64,000 nt of DNA, taken from contig JBANAY010000004.1 of assembly GCA_037952775.1 (NCBI GenBank), positions 10,912,001 to 10,976,000 of the forward strand, written 5' to 3'. This DNA is from Clonostachys chloroleuca. Lineage: Eukaryota; Ascomycota; Sordariomycetes; Hypocreales; Bionectriaceae. The stretch's first letter is position 1. Each line of letters begins with the position of its first letter. The notes under the pieces were generated by a model. The model worked only from the letters and a program-made list of their open reading frames with translations. It did not search any database and was not told the origin of the DNA. Made by a program: the position numbers and the translations under genes. This document shows positions 20,045 to 31,067 of the stretch, one piece after another.

Positions 20045-21094
20045 CTACTGTAACAGATCTGCAATCGTCTGCCTCCGCGCGTCCTCGGTCAGGTCCTCTA
20101 TCTCCTTAGGCTTTTTGGGAATCTCCCGCCTCTCGACGAGCATGTACTTCACATACTCCACCAGCCCAGGAACAGGCTCTGCCTCAAGTCTGCACACCCA
20201 GTAAAGCACCTCGCTGTAATACAAGTTGGCCAGGTAAGTCTCAAAATCCATTCCCACCAGCTCAAGGGTGCAGCCATGTGCCAGGATCTCCACCTTCTGA
20301 GCCTTTGACTCGTCCCGGTCTTCCTGGGTGACGTAAGGGCAGTCCTCTTCCTCATGAGGCACGTTTACACCATCCACTTCATAAGGGCACTCATCTTCCA
20401 TGTCTGTCAGTACGCTGCATATTCCATCTTTGCCTGGTTCAAGGTATAGCATGACACCATCTATTAGATAGGAGAGAAAACCGATGGCATAGCCGACGCG
20501 ACCCCCGATCCGCGCCTTTGGAATCCTGAGCAAGCCCCCCGAGGTCAAGTGAAAGGCTCCAGCATGGTGGGAAGGGATACGCAGCTGGAGTTCTTCATTC
20601 TGCATGAACTTGAGGAAGGCGGGGGGGATAGTGACACCCACACGCTCAGCGCTCGACAGGAGGTCGTCCAGCGCCGTGCCGATGAGCGCCGGACCACGGT
20701 AGTGGCCGGCCATGTCATCCGAGACGGACTTGGGAAGTGGCTTGAGCCAGTCGAAGTCTCCGTGGAATTCCATGAAATCCATGTCGAGGGTGCGTCTCCG
20801 GCGAGGCAGCTTGATGACGTCCCTGCGCGACAGGCCGAGAGTCTTCCTGACTGGCGAATCCAGGTCCAGGGACTCTAGGCCGTGTGGTACGGGGAACCTC
20901 TGCCCGAATTCGCCAAAGGCGCGGACAAGATCTTTCCTGTCCTGCCTGGACTTGAAAAGTGGTTGGAGGAGGGGAAGGCATATGTCAGTGATGGGGTGGT
21001 TGAAGGTCTTAGCGACCGTCTCGAGCTGCTTCAGAGGCAGGTGGGAAAGTATCTCAAGAATTGTCTCGTGCGGGAGGAGAGTCAAGGTGACCAT
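20045..21094 (-). CDS. F-box-like protein with SUKH/KNR4-like region (349 aa)
   Basis: This is a single exon. I chose the ATG at 21094 because MVTLTLLPHETILEILSHLP begins an F-box directly. The frame is also open from an ATG at 21226, but the 44 extra residues look like untranslated leader. The F-box (residues 4-45) ends FNHPITDICLPLL. The middle of the protein (DLLSSAERVGVTIPPAFLKF, then LQLRIPSHHAGAF and GYAIGFLSYLIDGVMLYLEP) resembles fungal proteins related to the SMI1/KNR4 (SUKH) fold; this is inferred from pattern only. The C-terminal part is acidic and ends KPKEIEDLTEDARRQ. Its target is unknown. It is arranged head to tail with the other F-box gene. Confidence 0.72.
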   Translation of the reverse strand: MVTLTLLPHETILEILSHLPLKQLETVAKTFNHPITDICLPLLQPLFKSRQDRKDLVRAFGEFGQRFPVPHGLESLDLDSPVRKTLGLSRRDVIKLPRRRRTLDMDFMEFHGDFDWLKPLPKSVSDDMAGHYRGPALIGTALDDLLSSAERVGVTIPPAFLKFMQNEELQLRIPSHHAGAFHLTSGGLLRIPKARIGGRVGYAIGFLSYLIDGVMLYLEPGKDGICSVLTDMEDECPYEVDGVNVPHEEEDCPYVTQEDRDESKAQKVEILAHGCTLELVGMDFETYLANLYYSEVLYWVCRLEAEPVPGLVEYVKYMLVERREIPKKPKEIEDLTEDARRQTIADLLQ

Positions 21095-22216
21095 CTTGTG
21101 CTTTATCACCTGTGGCAGTGGTTCTGGATGATTGATAATTGATGACAGGATGCGTTGTGCTATGATGTTGGGGAGAGACGGAAAAAAAGCGGTCCATTTC
21201 CCGGCTTTATTCAGCAGCGGACTCACGTGCTGTCAGAGTCGCTGGCCAGTAATATTGTCCCACGACTCTGACCTTCGGTAAAGCATGTGCACTCTCTATC
21301 TGCTAATAGGTCGTGTAGAAGGGTCTAATCTTGCCAGCTTTGATGCAGATCGAATTACTATCGCTCTCACTGTCAAGTTGGCAGGCAACGAGATCGGTCC
21401 CGTAATGTCTTTGATTGACGGCGCTATTTGTCTCCCAGCGGATCCTTCGGCAAAGCTAATAAGTGGCCCCTCTCCTCCTTTGCGGAGTCTCCCCATCGTG
21501 GACCCGCCAGATAAGCGTGGAGGAGTGAAACGATAAGGCAGCTACCCTGTAGCTCTCCACACTGCTTACAAAATGTCATCACCTCAATTGAGCATGCTGG
21601 AATATTAACGATAACCTATTGAGCATTGGAATTCCCATGCCAGATTTTTTTCCTGCGTGTGAGCTGTCTCTGTACTCACGGTTCTTGGAGCCTATTATTA
21701 CACACTGATAATGATGTGCCCAATGTGGGTAATCAAGATTGCGAACTTTGATAAATGGATCATCCGACGTGCGCTCCACTCTTATTCTGATTTTGAGCCA
21801 ATCAGAGGTATGAAGGCGGAGCCCACTATAGTGGGCACTCGGACGCTAAATACTTAGGCAAGTCAGTATAGTTGAATGTACTGCCAAGTGGGTTGGGAAA
21901 AGGATGAGCCACGACAACGGGTAGACAGGCTTTTGTCCGGCCACTATAAGCAAAATAAATTCAAATTCTTATTCAGAAAATCAGTAATTAGTTTCCAGCC
22001 TTAGAAGAGTTTCTTCCAGTTTTTTTGAACTTGAAAAGTCTGTATTACGTCGTAAATCCCCATGTGAATACATGGTATAAACAAGACATTGACGGTTCTC
22101 TTCTTATTTTGCACTCTTCACTAGTCGAGTTTGATGCCACGAGAGTAGGTTTGCAATTTTTATTACTTTTTTTACTTTAATTATGTTTGTTTACTTCTTT
22201 TTTATCTATTTATGGA
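21095..22216. other. Intergenic, about 1.1 kb
   Basis: This is the upstream side of the F-box-like gene and the 3' flank of the Zn2Cys6 regulator. It contains a perfect 16-bp palindrome, gcccactatagtgggc, at 21822-21837. The complementary frames at 21285-21536 are not protein-like. An A/T-rich stretch at 21940-22215 is probably the regulator's 3' untranslated region. Confidence 0.5.
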
Positions 22217-24835
22217 TCATATCCCAACCTCGGGCCAGAATAACCACTGGAAATTCGACATGTCCTCCCAAGACAACCCGCCAAACGTAGGGTCCAAGTC
22301 GTTTCCAGGCTGGTTCAGCACCTGCTGGATCTCATCATTCGACATGGCCGAGAACTGGAATGTTTCTGACCACAGGGACTGATCGCCCAGCATATCGTTT
22401 CCTTGGGCCTGCAGGGCCATGGGGCCTTGCAGATGGGGGGCAGTGGAGGACAACGACGTGGCGATGTTATCCATATTAGCGATATTATTGTTTCCAGCGG
22501 GGGCGGCCCTTCTTGACAGCTGTTGGAGATATTTTCCATGCAATACCGAGAGCCCGTTTCGGTGGTTGGTCACCCGTCCGGTCCTGATGAGGACGCTGGC
22601 GGCTTCCTCGATCAGATTCCGGATGCTCGGTGCAAGGGCCGAGCCGCCGCTAGCATGCGAACTGAGCATAAGGGCGAAGCAAGCCGCGAATGAAATCATG
22701 ATAGCCGTGTTGTTGGGCATCGATCGCAGCTGCGATTCGCCTTGGATGGCGACACGCATTACGTTGAGCGCGGAGCTGAGTCCGGCGGTGCGGAAGAAGC
22801 TCCTGACCTCCAAGTGAGCGGTAGGATGGTTAATCACGCCGCCATAAATGGATAGACGGGTATGAACAACGAGAATCTCAACATATGGGGGGAGACGGCG
22901 ATCTGCGTGACATTAGCACGATACGTCTAGGAAGAGCCATAGGAGCGAGTCCTTACCGGGTCCTCTGCCGATCGAGTTCCCCCATTCCGTGAACCATTGA
23001 TCAAAGAATCTCTCAATGGCGCCTTCGATTCTGCCACCGATTTTGTTAGTTCCATGCTTAGTTGTGACGGAAGGTAGAGACGAACGATTGAGCAACCAAT
23101 GCGCCGTTGCTTGTAGGGTTGCGCGAACTATCGCATAGAGCACGAACCGCGGAGAACAGACCGTCCTAATGAATGTTAGCGAGTGAGGTGATTCTCCAGG
23201 TATAGAAAACTCCAATTACCAAATCTCTCCTCAGGACCGCCATAGATACGAGAGGTCCATCTTGGGGATCCCGCAGGTCCGACCTGTGCCAGTTGTCACA
23301 GTCCTTGAGCGATCTCGTGATGGGTACTGAAAAGGGGCGTCCGCGCGCCAATGACATTCTGCATCACGAAAGAAGAAACAGATTGTTAGCAAGGACTCGC
23401 AGAATTAGTTCCCGACCTTTCCATCTTACCCTCTTTCCAGCACGAAAAGCGCGATCCAGCACCTTTCCCGACTACGAAGAAGCAGGCGCCCTCTCTCCGA
23501 CCTTGGATTCACATTCGGGAAGCCGTCGATGACCAATGCAGAACGGGGGTCGAGACAGTCGGCACGTGCAAGTCCCGCATCTATGATAGGATCGAACATT
23601 TCCGGCGACACCACCTTCTTATGAAGCGACAGGTCGGTCGCAATCGTGGTGGCCAAGGACATGTACGTACACGTTTCATCGTCGGTGCTCTGCTTGCCCG
23701 GAAACATCCACGGAATGTTGACCAGAAACGCCAGAACGATTTCTACTGATTTGAATCGGCACTCAATCACCCTGTGGGCGAGCTTCTTTGTGTGATTGGA
23801 CAGGCGGCGTGATAGGCCTTCGCCGGAGGGTATGAAGAGAGCCGAGGCGGCCATGACGGACGTGAAGAGGAATGTGGAGCGGGACCGAGCAAACTCGGCA
23901 GTATAAAGTCTTGGGTCAAATCCCCATCTCGTGTGCGCAAGATTCTCGTGGAAGCTGGGTCAACATCAGTCATTTGGCACTCACAAGGTGGGTGTTTGGA
24001 TCGCACAAGGCCAATGGAGTGGGCCGGTTCTACGTACTATGTGAACAACATCTGGGCTTCTTCTTCACTGACAAGTCCGAGGGAAATCGGGTCATAGTCT
24101 CCGCCTATGTCGAGTTTTGCACGAGCGGGGGCGAAGAACGCTTGAAGCTCGTCCTCAGTCTGTTGCTGATCTTTGGAGGACACGGAAGCCAATACGGACT
24201 GAGGAGACTTCCCGTGGCGAGAGTCGGGCGAGGGTTGGATATTGTACGAAGCACGGGCTAGCAGTTGCAATGGATTTTCTGCATCATCAATCGCGAGACT
24301 GTCCTCGGTCTGCTGGATGATTTCGGGGACGCCCGCCGCGTTGCCAGCATCCTCTTCATCGGAGTGATCACCCTCAGTCATGCGGTCCATCGCGGTGTCA
24401 TGTTCTATCCTAGACGATGAGGCAGAGCCAGGACCCAGCGGTACATGGGTTGAGTTGGTATCATCTGCATCTGTCAATTGGCCCAGCAGCTGTTGTAGAT
24501 GTGCCAAAACGCGCTGGTCATCATTATTCGTCTGCGAACCAGAACGCGCTCTCTTTACTGCTTCGTCAATTTGAAAAAGCGCCTTGTCTAGTCCCACGCG
24601 TTTGCTTGAGGTGCAATGTTAGCAACGATGCGAAAAAAGGCATTGGCGGATAAGTGCACGAGACTTGCTTCTTGATGCCCTTCTGGCGACCCGGGACAAA
24701 GACAGGCCGGATGCACTCCACGTCAAGCTGGACGCAGCGGTGGCATCGGTCTTCATTCTGCTTCCAATCGCATTTGATCTTACTGCGCCGACAGACCAGG
24801 CAAGCGGCCTGTTTCGGACGAGGAGAGTCCTCCAT
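22217..24835 (-). CDS. Zn2Cys6 fungal transcription factor, seven exons, 748 aa
   Basis: This is a nuclear DNA-binding regulator. Exons are 24660-24835, 24038-24604, 23430-23954, 23220-23358, 23086-23165, 22957-23030 and 22217-22902, summing to exactly 2247 nt. The zinc cluster is at residues 12-41 with spacing CX2CX6CX8CX2CX6C (ACLVCRRSKIKCDW, then RCHRCVQLDVEC). It is followed by the basic linker GRQKGIKKQVSKR. An acidic, Ser-rich region leads into the conserved middle-homology segment (FTYFHENLAHTRWGFDPR, then SRSTFLFTSVMAASALF). Further conserved pieces are SLARGRPFSVPITRSLKDC, RRDLDGLFSAVRALCDSS and FFDQWFTEWGNSIG. The donor at 23085 (gttcgt) is not consensus, but it has a good CTAAC branch site and restores frame. 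It is divergent from the O-methyltransferase at 25727. Confidence 0.88.
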
Positions 24836-25726
24836 GTCGTGTGAGGTTGAGGTAATAAATCGGCTAAACTGGCAAGAGATGCGATGCTTCTCAGCTACGC
24901 GCTGGAAGATGACTAATCACCAACGCCCCTATTCGCCACCTGAAAGACAGACTCGCTATGATTGATTTCAGCTAGAGGCAAGTCACTGCTGGCATTTGAT
25001 GAGCTTTGATTCGCCGATTGCTCGCTACGATAACTACCCGTTGCCAGCATCCTCTGAATTCTACACTTTGCGTAGCAAGTTCTTATCAAGATAAAACCAC
25101 CGACAATTGTCACCGTCAACTCGGACAGTAGAAAATCTCGGCCGTGGACGTGTTCATGAGACGCCGAGGTGTCATGGTGGCACTCTGGGAGTAAGCAAGA
25201 CACCTGCAGGTGGGGCAATGCTCCTCCTACTCTCAGCAATTGGCACTTTGGTCGACTTACACTAGTATTGCCCTCGCCCATGGTAGAAGAGAGTTCCCGG
25301 AGATCCTCTACGAGCCTCTCACCGGTCTGCTCCAGATTTACTCAATCTCGCAGCAGCTGCGAAGAATCGCCTTGGACAATTGATGGATGAATAGGGAGGA
25401 CAGTACAGAGCGTAGGAGCGGGGTAATTAAGTTCTGCCGCGCGGTTGATGGGAATCAGCGCTAGATTCAGCCTTGAATAAGCGCTACTCGTAGCGACTCT
25501 GACAACTTGCCAGGGCTAAGCTGGTCTCATAGGGCAGAGGAACAGGGAATGTGGCATCACACTCACCACTAATATTCGATGCAGGGAACGGGAGTTTCGA
25601 TACTCCCCTGACAGAGCGGCCCATTTAAAGTGATCACTTGCCCTCAGTTCCCTCCCTCCTATCACCAGTCAACCTACAACTCCCACACCGCAGTTACCTT
25701 TCGATTTACGGAGCATCAGACCTAAA
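24836..25726. promoter_or_regulatory. Shared 891-bp divergent promoter between the Zn2Cys6 regulator and the O-methyltransferase
   Basis: Both start codons face outward from this region. A CT/CA-rich leader (25640-25720) precedes the methyltransferase ATG. The 122-aa minus frame at 24913-25281 has a hydrophobic stretch but no recognisable domain; I treat it as chance. I do not see an unambiguous CGG-N-CCG pair that could be named as the regulator's site. Confidence 0.45.
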
Positions 25727-26971
25727 ATGGCCGCCCCGTTTCTCAACGATATCGCCGAGAACGGCAAGCTGTTTCTCGAGACCCAAGATGACGGCGCCAG
25801 GCGCAAGATTATCGCTGCTGCCAGCTCTCTGATTGCGAGCCTCGAGAATCCCGGTGAGGTCATGGCTCGGATTGGCTGGGGGAGCCGACCAAGGCTGCTG
25901 CTTTGAGAACGGCATTCGAGCTGGGACTTCTCAAAAAGCTATCAGACAAGCCGTTGAGCAGTGTGCAGTTGGCTGAAGGCACCAAAGCCGACCCGACTCT
26001 CGTGGGTAAGTAAGCGCACCATGTTTTGCCCTCCGATTTATAGAGGATATAAACTAACCACCCATAATCCGATAGCAAGAGTGATGAAGCATCTTGCTGC
26101 AAACGATCTAGTCAAGGAGGTCGGCCAAGACTCCTACGTTGCTACACCATTCTCTGGCGCTACACAAGATCCTACAATTGCCGGCGGACTCACGTACAGT
26201 TTTGAGGGCATGATTCCTACCTTCCACGGCCTGCCTGAGTTCCTGGAAAAGACGGATTATCAAAACCCGACGAATGCAGAGGACGGTCCGGTCCAGCATG
26301 GTCTCAAAACAACCCAACCATTCTTTGGTATCCTGCAGAGCAACCAGCGTCTGGGGTCGGCTTTCAACAATTTCATGACGGGTTACGCCAAGATGAGACC
26401 TCGCTGGTACGACTTCTATCCCGCTCTGGAGCAGTTGGGCGGTTCAGATACCGCAAAGGGTCCCCTCCTGGTTGATGTTGGCGGCGGCCTCGGGCACGAG
26501 CTCATCGGATTCCACGCTGCCCAGGGAGAGCAACTGAAAGGCCAGCTCGTACTGCAGGATCTTCCTTCGGTGATTCAGGAAGCCACGGACTCCAAACTTC
26601 TCCCCTCGGCGATCCAGGCAGTCCCCCACGACTTTTTCCAGCCCATGCCCGAAGAATACAAGGGTGCTCGGGCTTACTTTATGCGCCTGATTCTCCACGA
26701 CTGGCCCGACTCGCAGTGCCAGACCATTCTCGATAATTTGCGTGACGCCATGGTCAAGGGTCACTCCAAGGTTATCATCAACGAGGCTGTTCTGAATGAT
26801 GTGGGAGCCCCGTGGCAGCAGACCAGTCTGGACTGGACTATGATGGGGATGCTGGTGAGTCGAGAACGGACTGAGAGCCAGTGGCGCGATCTGCTGGCCA
26901 AGTCTGGATTGAAAATCACCGGAATCTGGTCCAAGGAAGCGGAAAACGTCATTGAGGCGGAATTGATTTGA
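25727..26971 (+). CDS. SAM-dependent O-methyltransferase, one-base frameshift in a G run at 25878-25882
   Basis: It would methylate a hydroxyl of an aromatic or polyketide substrate, as in fungal secondary metabolism. Exons are 25727-26005 and 26076-26971 (intron 70 nt). Frame 1 starts MAAPFLNDIAENGKLFLETQ and reaches VMARIGWG. The G run is then one base short, and the frame continues as EPTKAAALRTAFELGLLKKL. Exons sum to 1175 nt, so one added base gives 391 aa. Family marks follow in order: a winged-helix dimerisation region, the SAM-binding motif I LLVDVGGGLGHEL, LQDLPSVI, the catalytic-His segment RLILHDWPDSQC, and WTMMGMLVSRERTESQW. The adjacent divergent Zn2Cys6 regulator makes a local regulator-enzyme pair likely. 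No polyketide synthase or NRPS is in the window. Confidence 0.87.
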
Positions 26972-28017
26972 TAAAAGATTGGCCTGTGCCTATTCCTAGG
27001 ATAGTTATCTATCGTTTTTGTGTGAACTCAGATTTGGCCAAATTAAAAGCCCCATCAAGCTGTCCGAAACTCGATGCTAATTATTCAAGTTGGAATGACT
27101 GCAACACCGTTAACCAATGGAGTACGAAGAGTACATCATTATCGGTGCTTAACAAGAAGAATAGTGTAGTATAGAGATAGCCCGAAGGCAAAAGAATAAT
27201 TATTAAAATATTATTTGGCTGGATTCTACCTATAAGAGCATATACATCAACGCTACTGGGACGGAAATACCAGTCCAAAAAGACACCAAGGCGGGAGCCC
27301 CTGAACTCTTGTCACATGTGTAGCCCGACGGAAGCGTCCTGTTCGCGAAGATACCGCAGTCAAGCTTCCCCAATGCATCTGTTGGTGCCAAGCGGGCGAT
27401 AGAGAGATATCGTCAACTACCGAGATAATCCATGAAGGTTGAAGCCCACCGTCCAGCCTGTTCGAACGCACACACAATTTACTAGTAAATACCATCAGGA
27501 ATTCCGTGGAAGCCGGACCGGCCGCGATTGCAAAAGTAAGGTTCAATCGCACGATAGCTGCGGCCGTGATGCAACCGACCTAGAAGGATCAGTTTCACCG
27601 AGAGGGGTCAGTTAGTCAGGTTGGAAGGTTGCAACCTAACTGGACCCGATCGGCAAGGCCCTGACCTATCGGCTCGAGCAACCCTAGCCGGTAGGATCTA
27701 TCGCGAACTACGGCTCTGACGATCAACCGAAGACCGAGTTATCGGCGCAGGCCCGATAGCTCGAAGAGCGTTCTGATCCTATCAAACGCACAAGTTGAAG
27801 GAAGGTCATAACCTCGGTCTAACGGATATGAAGATCCCTAACTAATTGTATGCCAACGGGGCAATTGACGGACCTTACGAGCCCGAGACCGAGCTGCTCG
27901 CGTGAGGATACGATCAAGGGATTCCTTGGGATATAAGGGTCAACGGATCCCTCCTGTAATTACTAGTTAGAAGCAGCAGTCTCAATATATCCCTTTTACC
28001 TGTATAACTGGAAGCTG
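26972..28017. other. Intergenic, about 1.05 kb, with a possible LTR remnant at 27560-28000
   Basis: The left part is an AT-rich 3' flank. From about 27560 the DNA is unlike its neighbours: GC-rich, with no open frames. It has a TATA-like ggatataagg (near 27930), a short inverted word ggttgcaacc (near 27629), and a tail with cctgtataac (near 28000). This would fit a solo LTR, but no second copy or clear target duplication is visible. Confidence 0.3.
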
Positions 28018-29348
28018 TTAGGTGGCGACACCAACAGCATCACTGATCGAGAATGACTGGGTCACTTCCACATTGTTGGCAATGAATGAATCGCTGTGCC
28101 CATTGTGTTAGTTTGGGCAGTGGAGAGAATGACTCGCATGTTATAGCGAAAAGGGGGGTGCTTACAAGAATGAAGTTGACACATTCGAGGTGATGTTAAC
28201 GCTTGCCATCGAGCTCTTGGGCCAGTACCACGTCTTTTTACCGTCTGCGCCATTCTTTGACTCGAGTCTCAAGCTCCCGCAACCGCTAATTGTCAACGAA
28301 AGGTTCTTCCAGTTCTCCGCCTGAGACGGTAGGGTAAGAGAGCGCAGCTTGCTCGAGTTGAAGAGCGCTATAGAGTCGACCGTATCAAAGGGGAGGCTCA
28401 GATCCGTGATATCATGGTCCGTATCCAACCTGAACTTGCCGACGTGCAGATTTTCCAGGTTGTCGGCGCGATGGATACCGAGAACGCCCCCGTGCAGAAT
28501 GACCTCCTTGTAAGAGATGGACTTTGTCTCGGGCCCGCCGAGCACGATGGTTAGATTAGTGCCCCATACCTCGAGCTTATCCATTGCCGTCAAGCCGAGG
28601 TTCAGAGTTCGCACGTTGCGCAGGGCTGGGGGTTCAGAAGGAGCCCCTTTCCTGGAGTCCAGGTCGGGATCTCGGACGTGTTGATTGGGTTCTTGAAGAA
28701 TGCGTCGACATTGTCCAGCTTGCCTGCGTTGTTGAGGTAGATGCCGCCAGTGTAGCCTGATTCCGGGAGCAGCTCCTTGATGCCGTCCATGTGCAGTTTC
28801 TCGAGATTCGTGGTTCCTAGCTCAATGGATGAAACAGACTCGAGGCTGGTCAGATCCATCTCCTTTAGAGAAGCCGTGTCCTGGACGGTAAACTCGTTCC
28901 AGACCTACGACAGGTTGGGGAGGCTGAGCTTCTCGAGGTTGTTGTACGTCATGAAGTCGATGCTACCATTAACTTCCTCAGCGTAGAGCTGGAAAACTCC
29001 AACGGGCCCTTTGGGAAGTTCTTGCAGCGGATAATGGCAGTCGCATCACATCCGTAGTGGGTAAGATCTCCGTGGATCTCCTCGACGCCGTCGAGGTTGA
29101 TGCTGTCGAGGAGCTGCTCGGTCAGAGTCACGTCTCCGCGGGTGACCTTGCACGCCTTTCGAATTGCTCGGCGTCGGTAGCGTTTCCGATTGTGGTGGGC
29201 GCGTTACAGTCCACGTTAGCCAACACATCTGCCAGCCAGGTGGATGGGATTAGCCTATGAATGGCTAGAAGCACGATGGCTGGCGGCTGAACTTACGATT
29301 GGCTAGGGAGACAATCCCGGCAGCGAAAAGCGGAAGACGCGCGAGCAT
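28018..29348 (-). pseudogene. ECM33/SPS2-like cell-wall protein gene with three frameshifts and one nonsense codon
   Basis: Intact relatives are secreted, often GPI-anchored receptor-L-domain proteins of the fungal wall. Exons are 29297-29348, 28166-29228 and 28093-28018. The start MLARLPLFAAGIVSLAN is a signal peptide, followed by the conserved Cys/T/I block NVDCNAPTTIGNATDAEQF. The frame slips near 29153 (before CKVTRGDVTLTEQ), near 28972 (before NGSIDFMTYNNLEKL) and in the G run at 28644-28647 (before ALRNVRTLNLG). A TAG at 28905-28907 stands where the context NLS-stop-VWNEF suggests CAG. The total is 1191 nt, equal to three lost bases from a 397-residue protein. The C-terminus lacks an obvious GPI signal. 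It is either a real pseudogene or a stretch of poor consensus. Confidence 0.75.
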
Positions 29349-31067
29349 GATGAATTTGTGGCTTGAAGTGAAGGTATCGTCACCCGTACCTCGTCATTCT
29401 TGCTGCAGAGAACAGCGTGGAAGTGACGCAGAAAAGTTATTTGGTAGATGTGCCTGGCAAGTCAGCCGCAGTGGATATGGGCTCGACAACGCGGCTTGCA
29501 CGGCGCGTGAAGGAGCTCAAAGAGGTGTCTCGTCTCTCGGTCTCAGTTGGAACCGTCTGGACATGTTGGAATTATGGAGGAGTTGAGCTGCCACGTGCCT
29601 CGTTGGCCTCTGATCATTCGGCCAGGATTCTCCACCCGGACATTATTCTGCTGGCAGATCGGCCATTAGTAAGGGTATTTTTATACCTAAAATAAAACAA
29701 GGCCTAATGAACGCTTTCGATGTAATGATTCCGTGGATGGGAAAAGAAGTCTGACTCTGCCACCATTTTGTCACCCACTTCCCGGCCGTGGCTGATTTCC
29801 ATGGTGGCTGATGATATGTGGAACCCGATAGACAAGACTGTGAACGCAATTATATTATCAGACTACCTATACGCGGATACATGATGCTCACCGCCATTGC
29901 CATGGCCGTAGAATTGCCTGCTTTTTGTGTGACATTTAATGCATCTAATTGGAACGTGTCCCTCAGCTGGTGATCCCAGTCTTAGTCTACAGGAGTAAGT
30001 GATAGAATTCTTTGTTCCGAAAACCATGGTACCAGGCGACTATAAGCGGCTTTCTTCGATCAGTAGAAAGAACTGGGTGTAGACATGGGTAAAGAGACGC
30101 ACCAATACCAAGAATCTGCGGGGCATAGAAGTGGTAAGGGAATCAGTGACCGGGTCTGATGTTCTCTCACAATAGCAGCGAGTTAGCGAACTGAGATGTA
30201 CCATTGTTTTTCGTCTGCGTCTTTGTTCAGCCAGGTGAATGGCGACAGGCCGTTCCACGTTAAAGCATGAAAGAACTTGAATGTGCCTGCTTTATTCATA
30301 AATAAGATGCATCAAGAGTAGACAATTCATTGCGAATTTCCATTGGCTAGGTAGAAGATAGAAGGGCATCTATTGCTTGTAGGTTGAAATGTGTTCCTCA
30401 ACAAAATAGACGGAACAATTTAGAAAAAAATACTGAAGAGAACGTGAGGGTTTTGGTTTGTTTCCTCTGGATTAGGACCTTTTCACTGCGGTGACTGGGA
30501 CGTAACGCTGGCGGACTTGCTACTTCGCCGAGTTTTGCAGCTCCAGCGCGCACAGCCCAACTTCTTCCTGCACATCACACGCAAGCACAACTTATTGTGC
30601 TCTGATTTACAAACAAATTCCACAACCGGCAACTGCTGTGCTCTCATATTAAAGGACCGAAGGTAGTACCAAGTCGCACGTGCCTGGATTCATGATGCCT
30701 TTTTTCACTGACAGAAGAATTCACCCAGTTGCCCCCCACAGCGGGTGACCAAATCACTTTAGACCAAGATTTCGGCTTCTCTTCGACAACCTAAATCACT
30801 CTAGATTGTGGAGGAATTTTGATATTGGTTCGTATACCATCTACAAATGAGAGATCAGGGGACACTGATACTGAACTTTCAGGACAACAGATCTCGGCCA
30901 GCAGAGTCTCCCATCAAAACAAACACACAACACTGAACAGTTCGTTCCAAAAGCACCTCCACTCCCGCCAAGAGACTCGCAACTTCTCCTCGGACCAAGA
31001 AGCGCTGCAGATCAACTCACCTTCGGTTATTCCTCGACTTTAACCTCGACCATTCCTCTTCATCACG
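29349..31067. other. Intergenic, about 1.7 kb
   Basis: This is the promoter side of the ECM33-like gene and the leader of the small Cys protein. The last 100 bp before 31068 are CA/CT-rich, a typical fungal 5' leader. Frames at 29299-29695 overlap the ECM33-like 5' end and have no domain. I see no RNA gene. Confidence 0.5.

Noticed and set aside
20549..21142. Plus-strand and other-frame stretches opposite the F-box-like gene
   Set aside because: Shadows of the real minus-strand frame.
21285..21536. 83-codon plus frame with a complementary minus frame
   Set aside because: Equal length on both strands, no domain, no leader or intron support.
22973..23215. Frameshift in the Zn2Cys6 regulator
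   Set aside because: An intron at 23031-23085 with a non-consensus donor restores an exact 748-codon frame, so no error needs to be assumed.
24913..25281. 122-codon minus frame with a hydrophobic stretch between the regulator and the methyltransferase
   Set aside because: It lies in the shared promoter, has no family resemblance, and its hydrophobic part is short.
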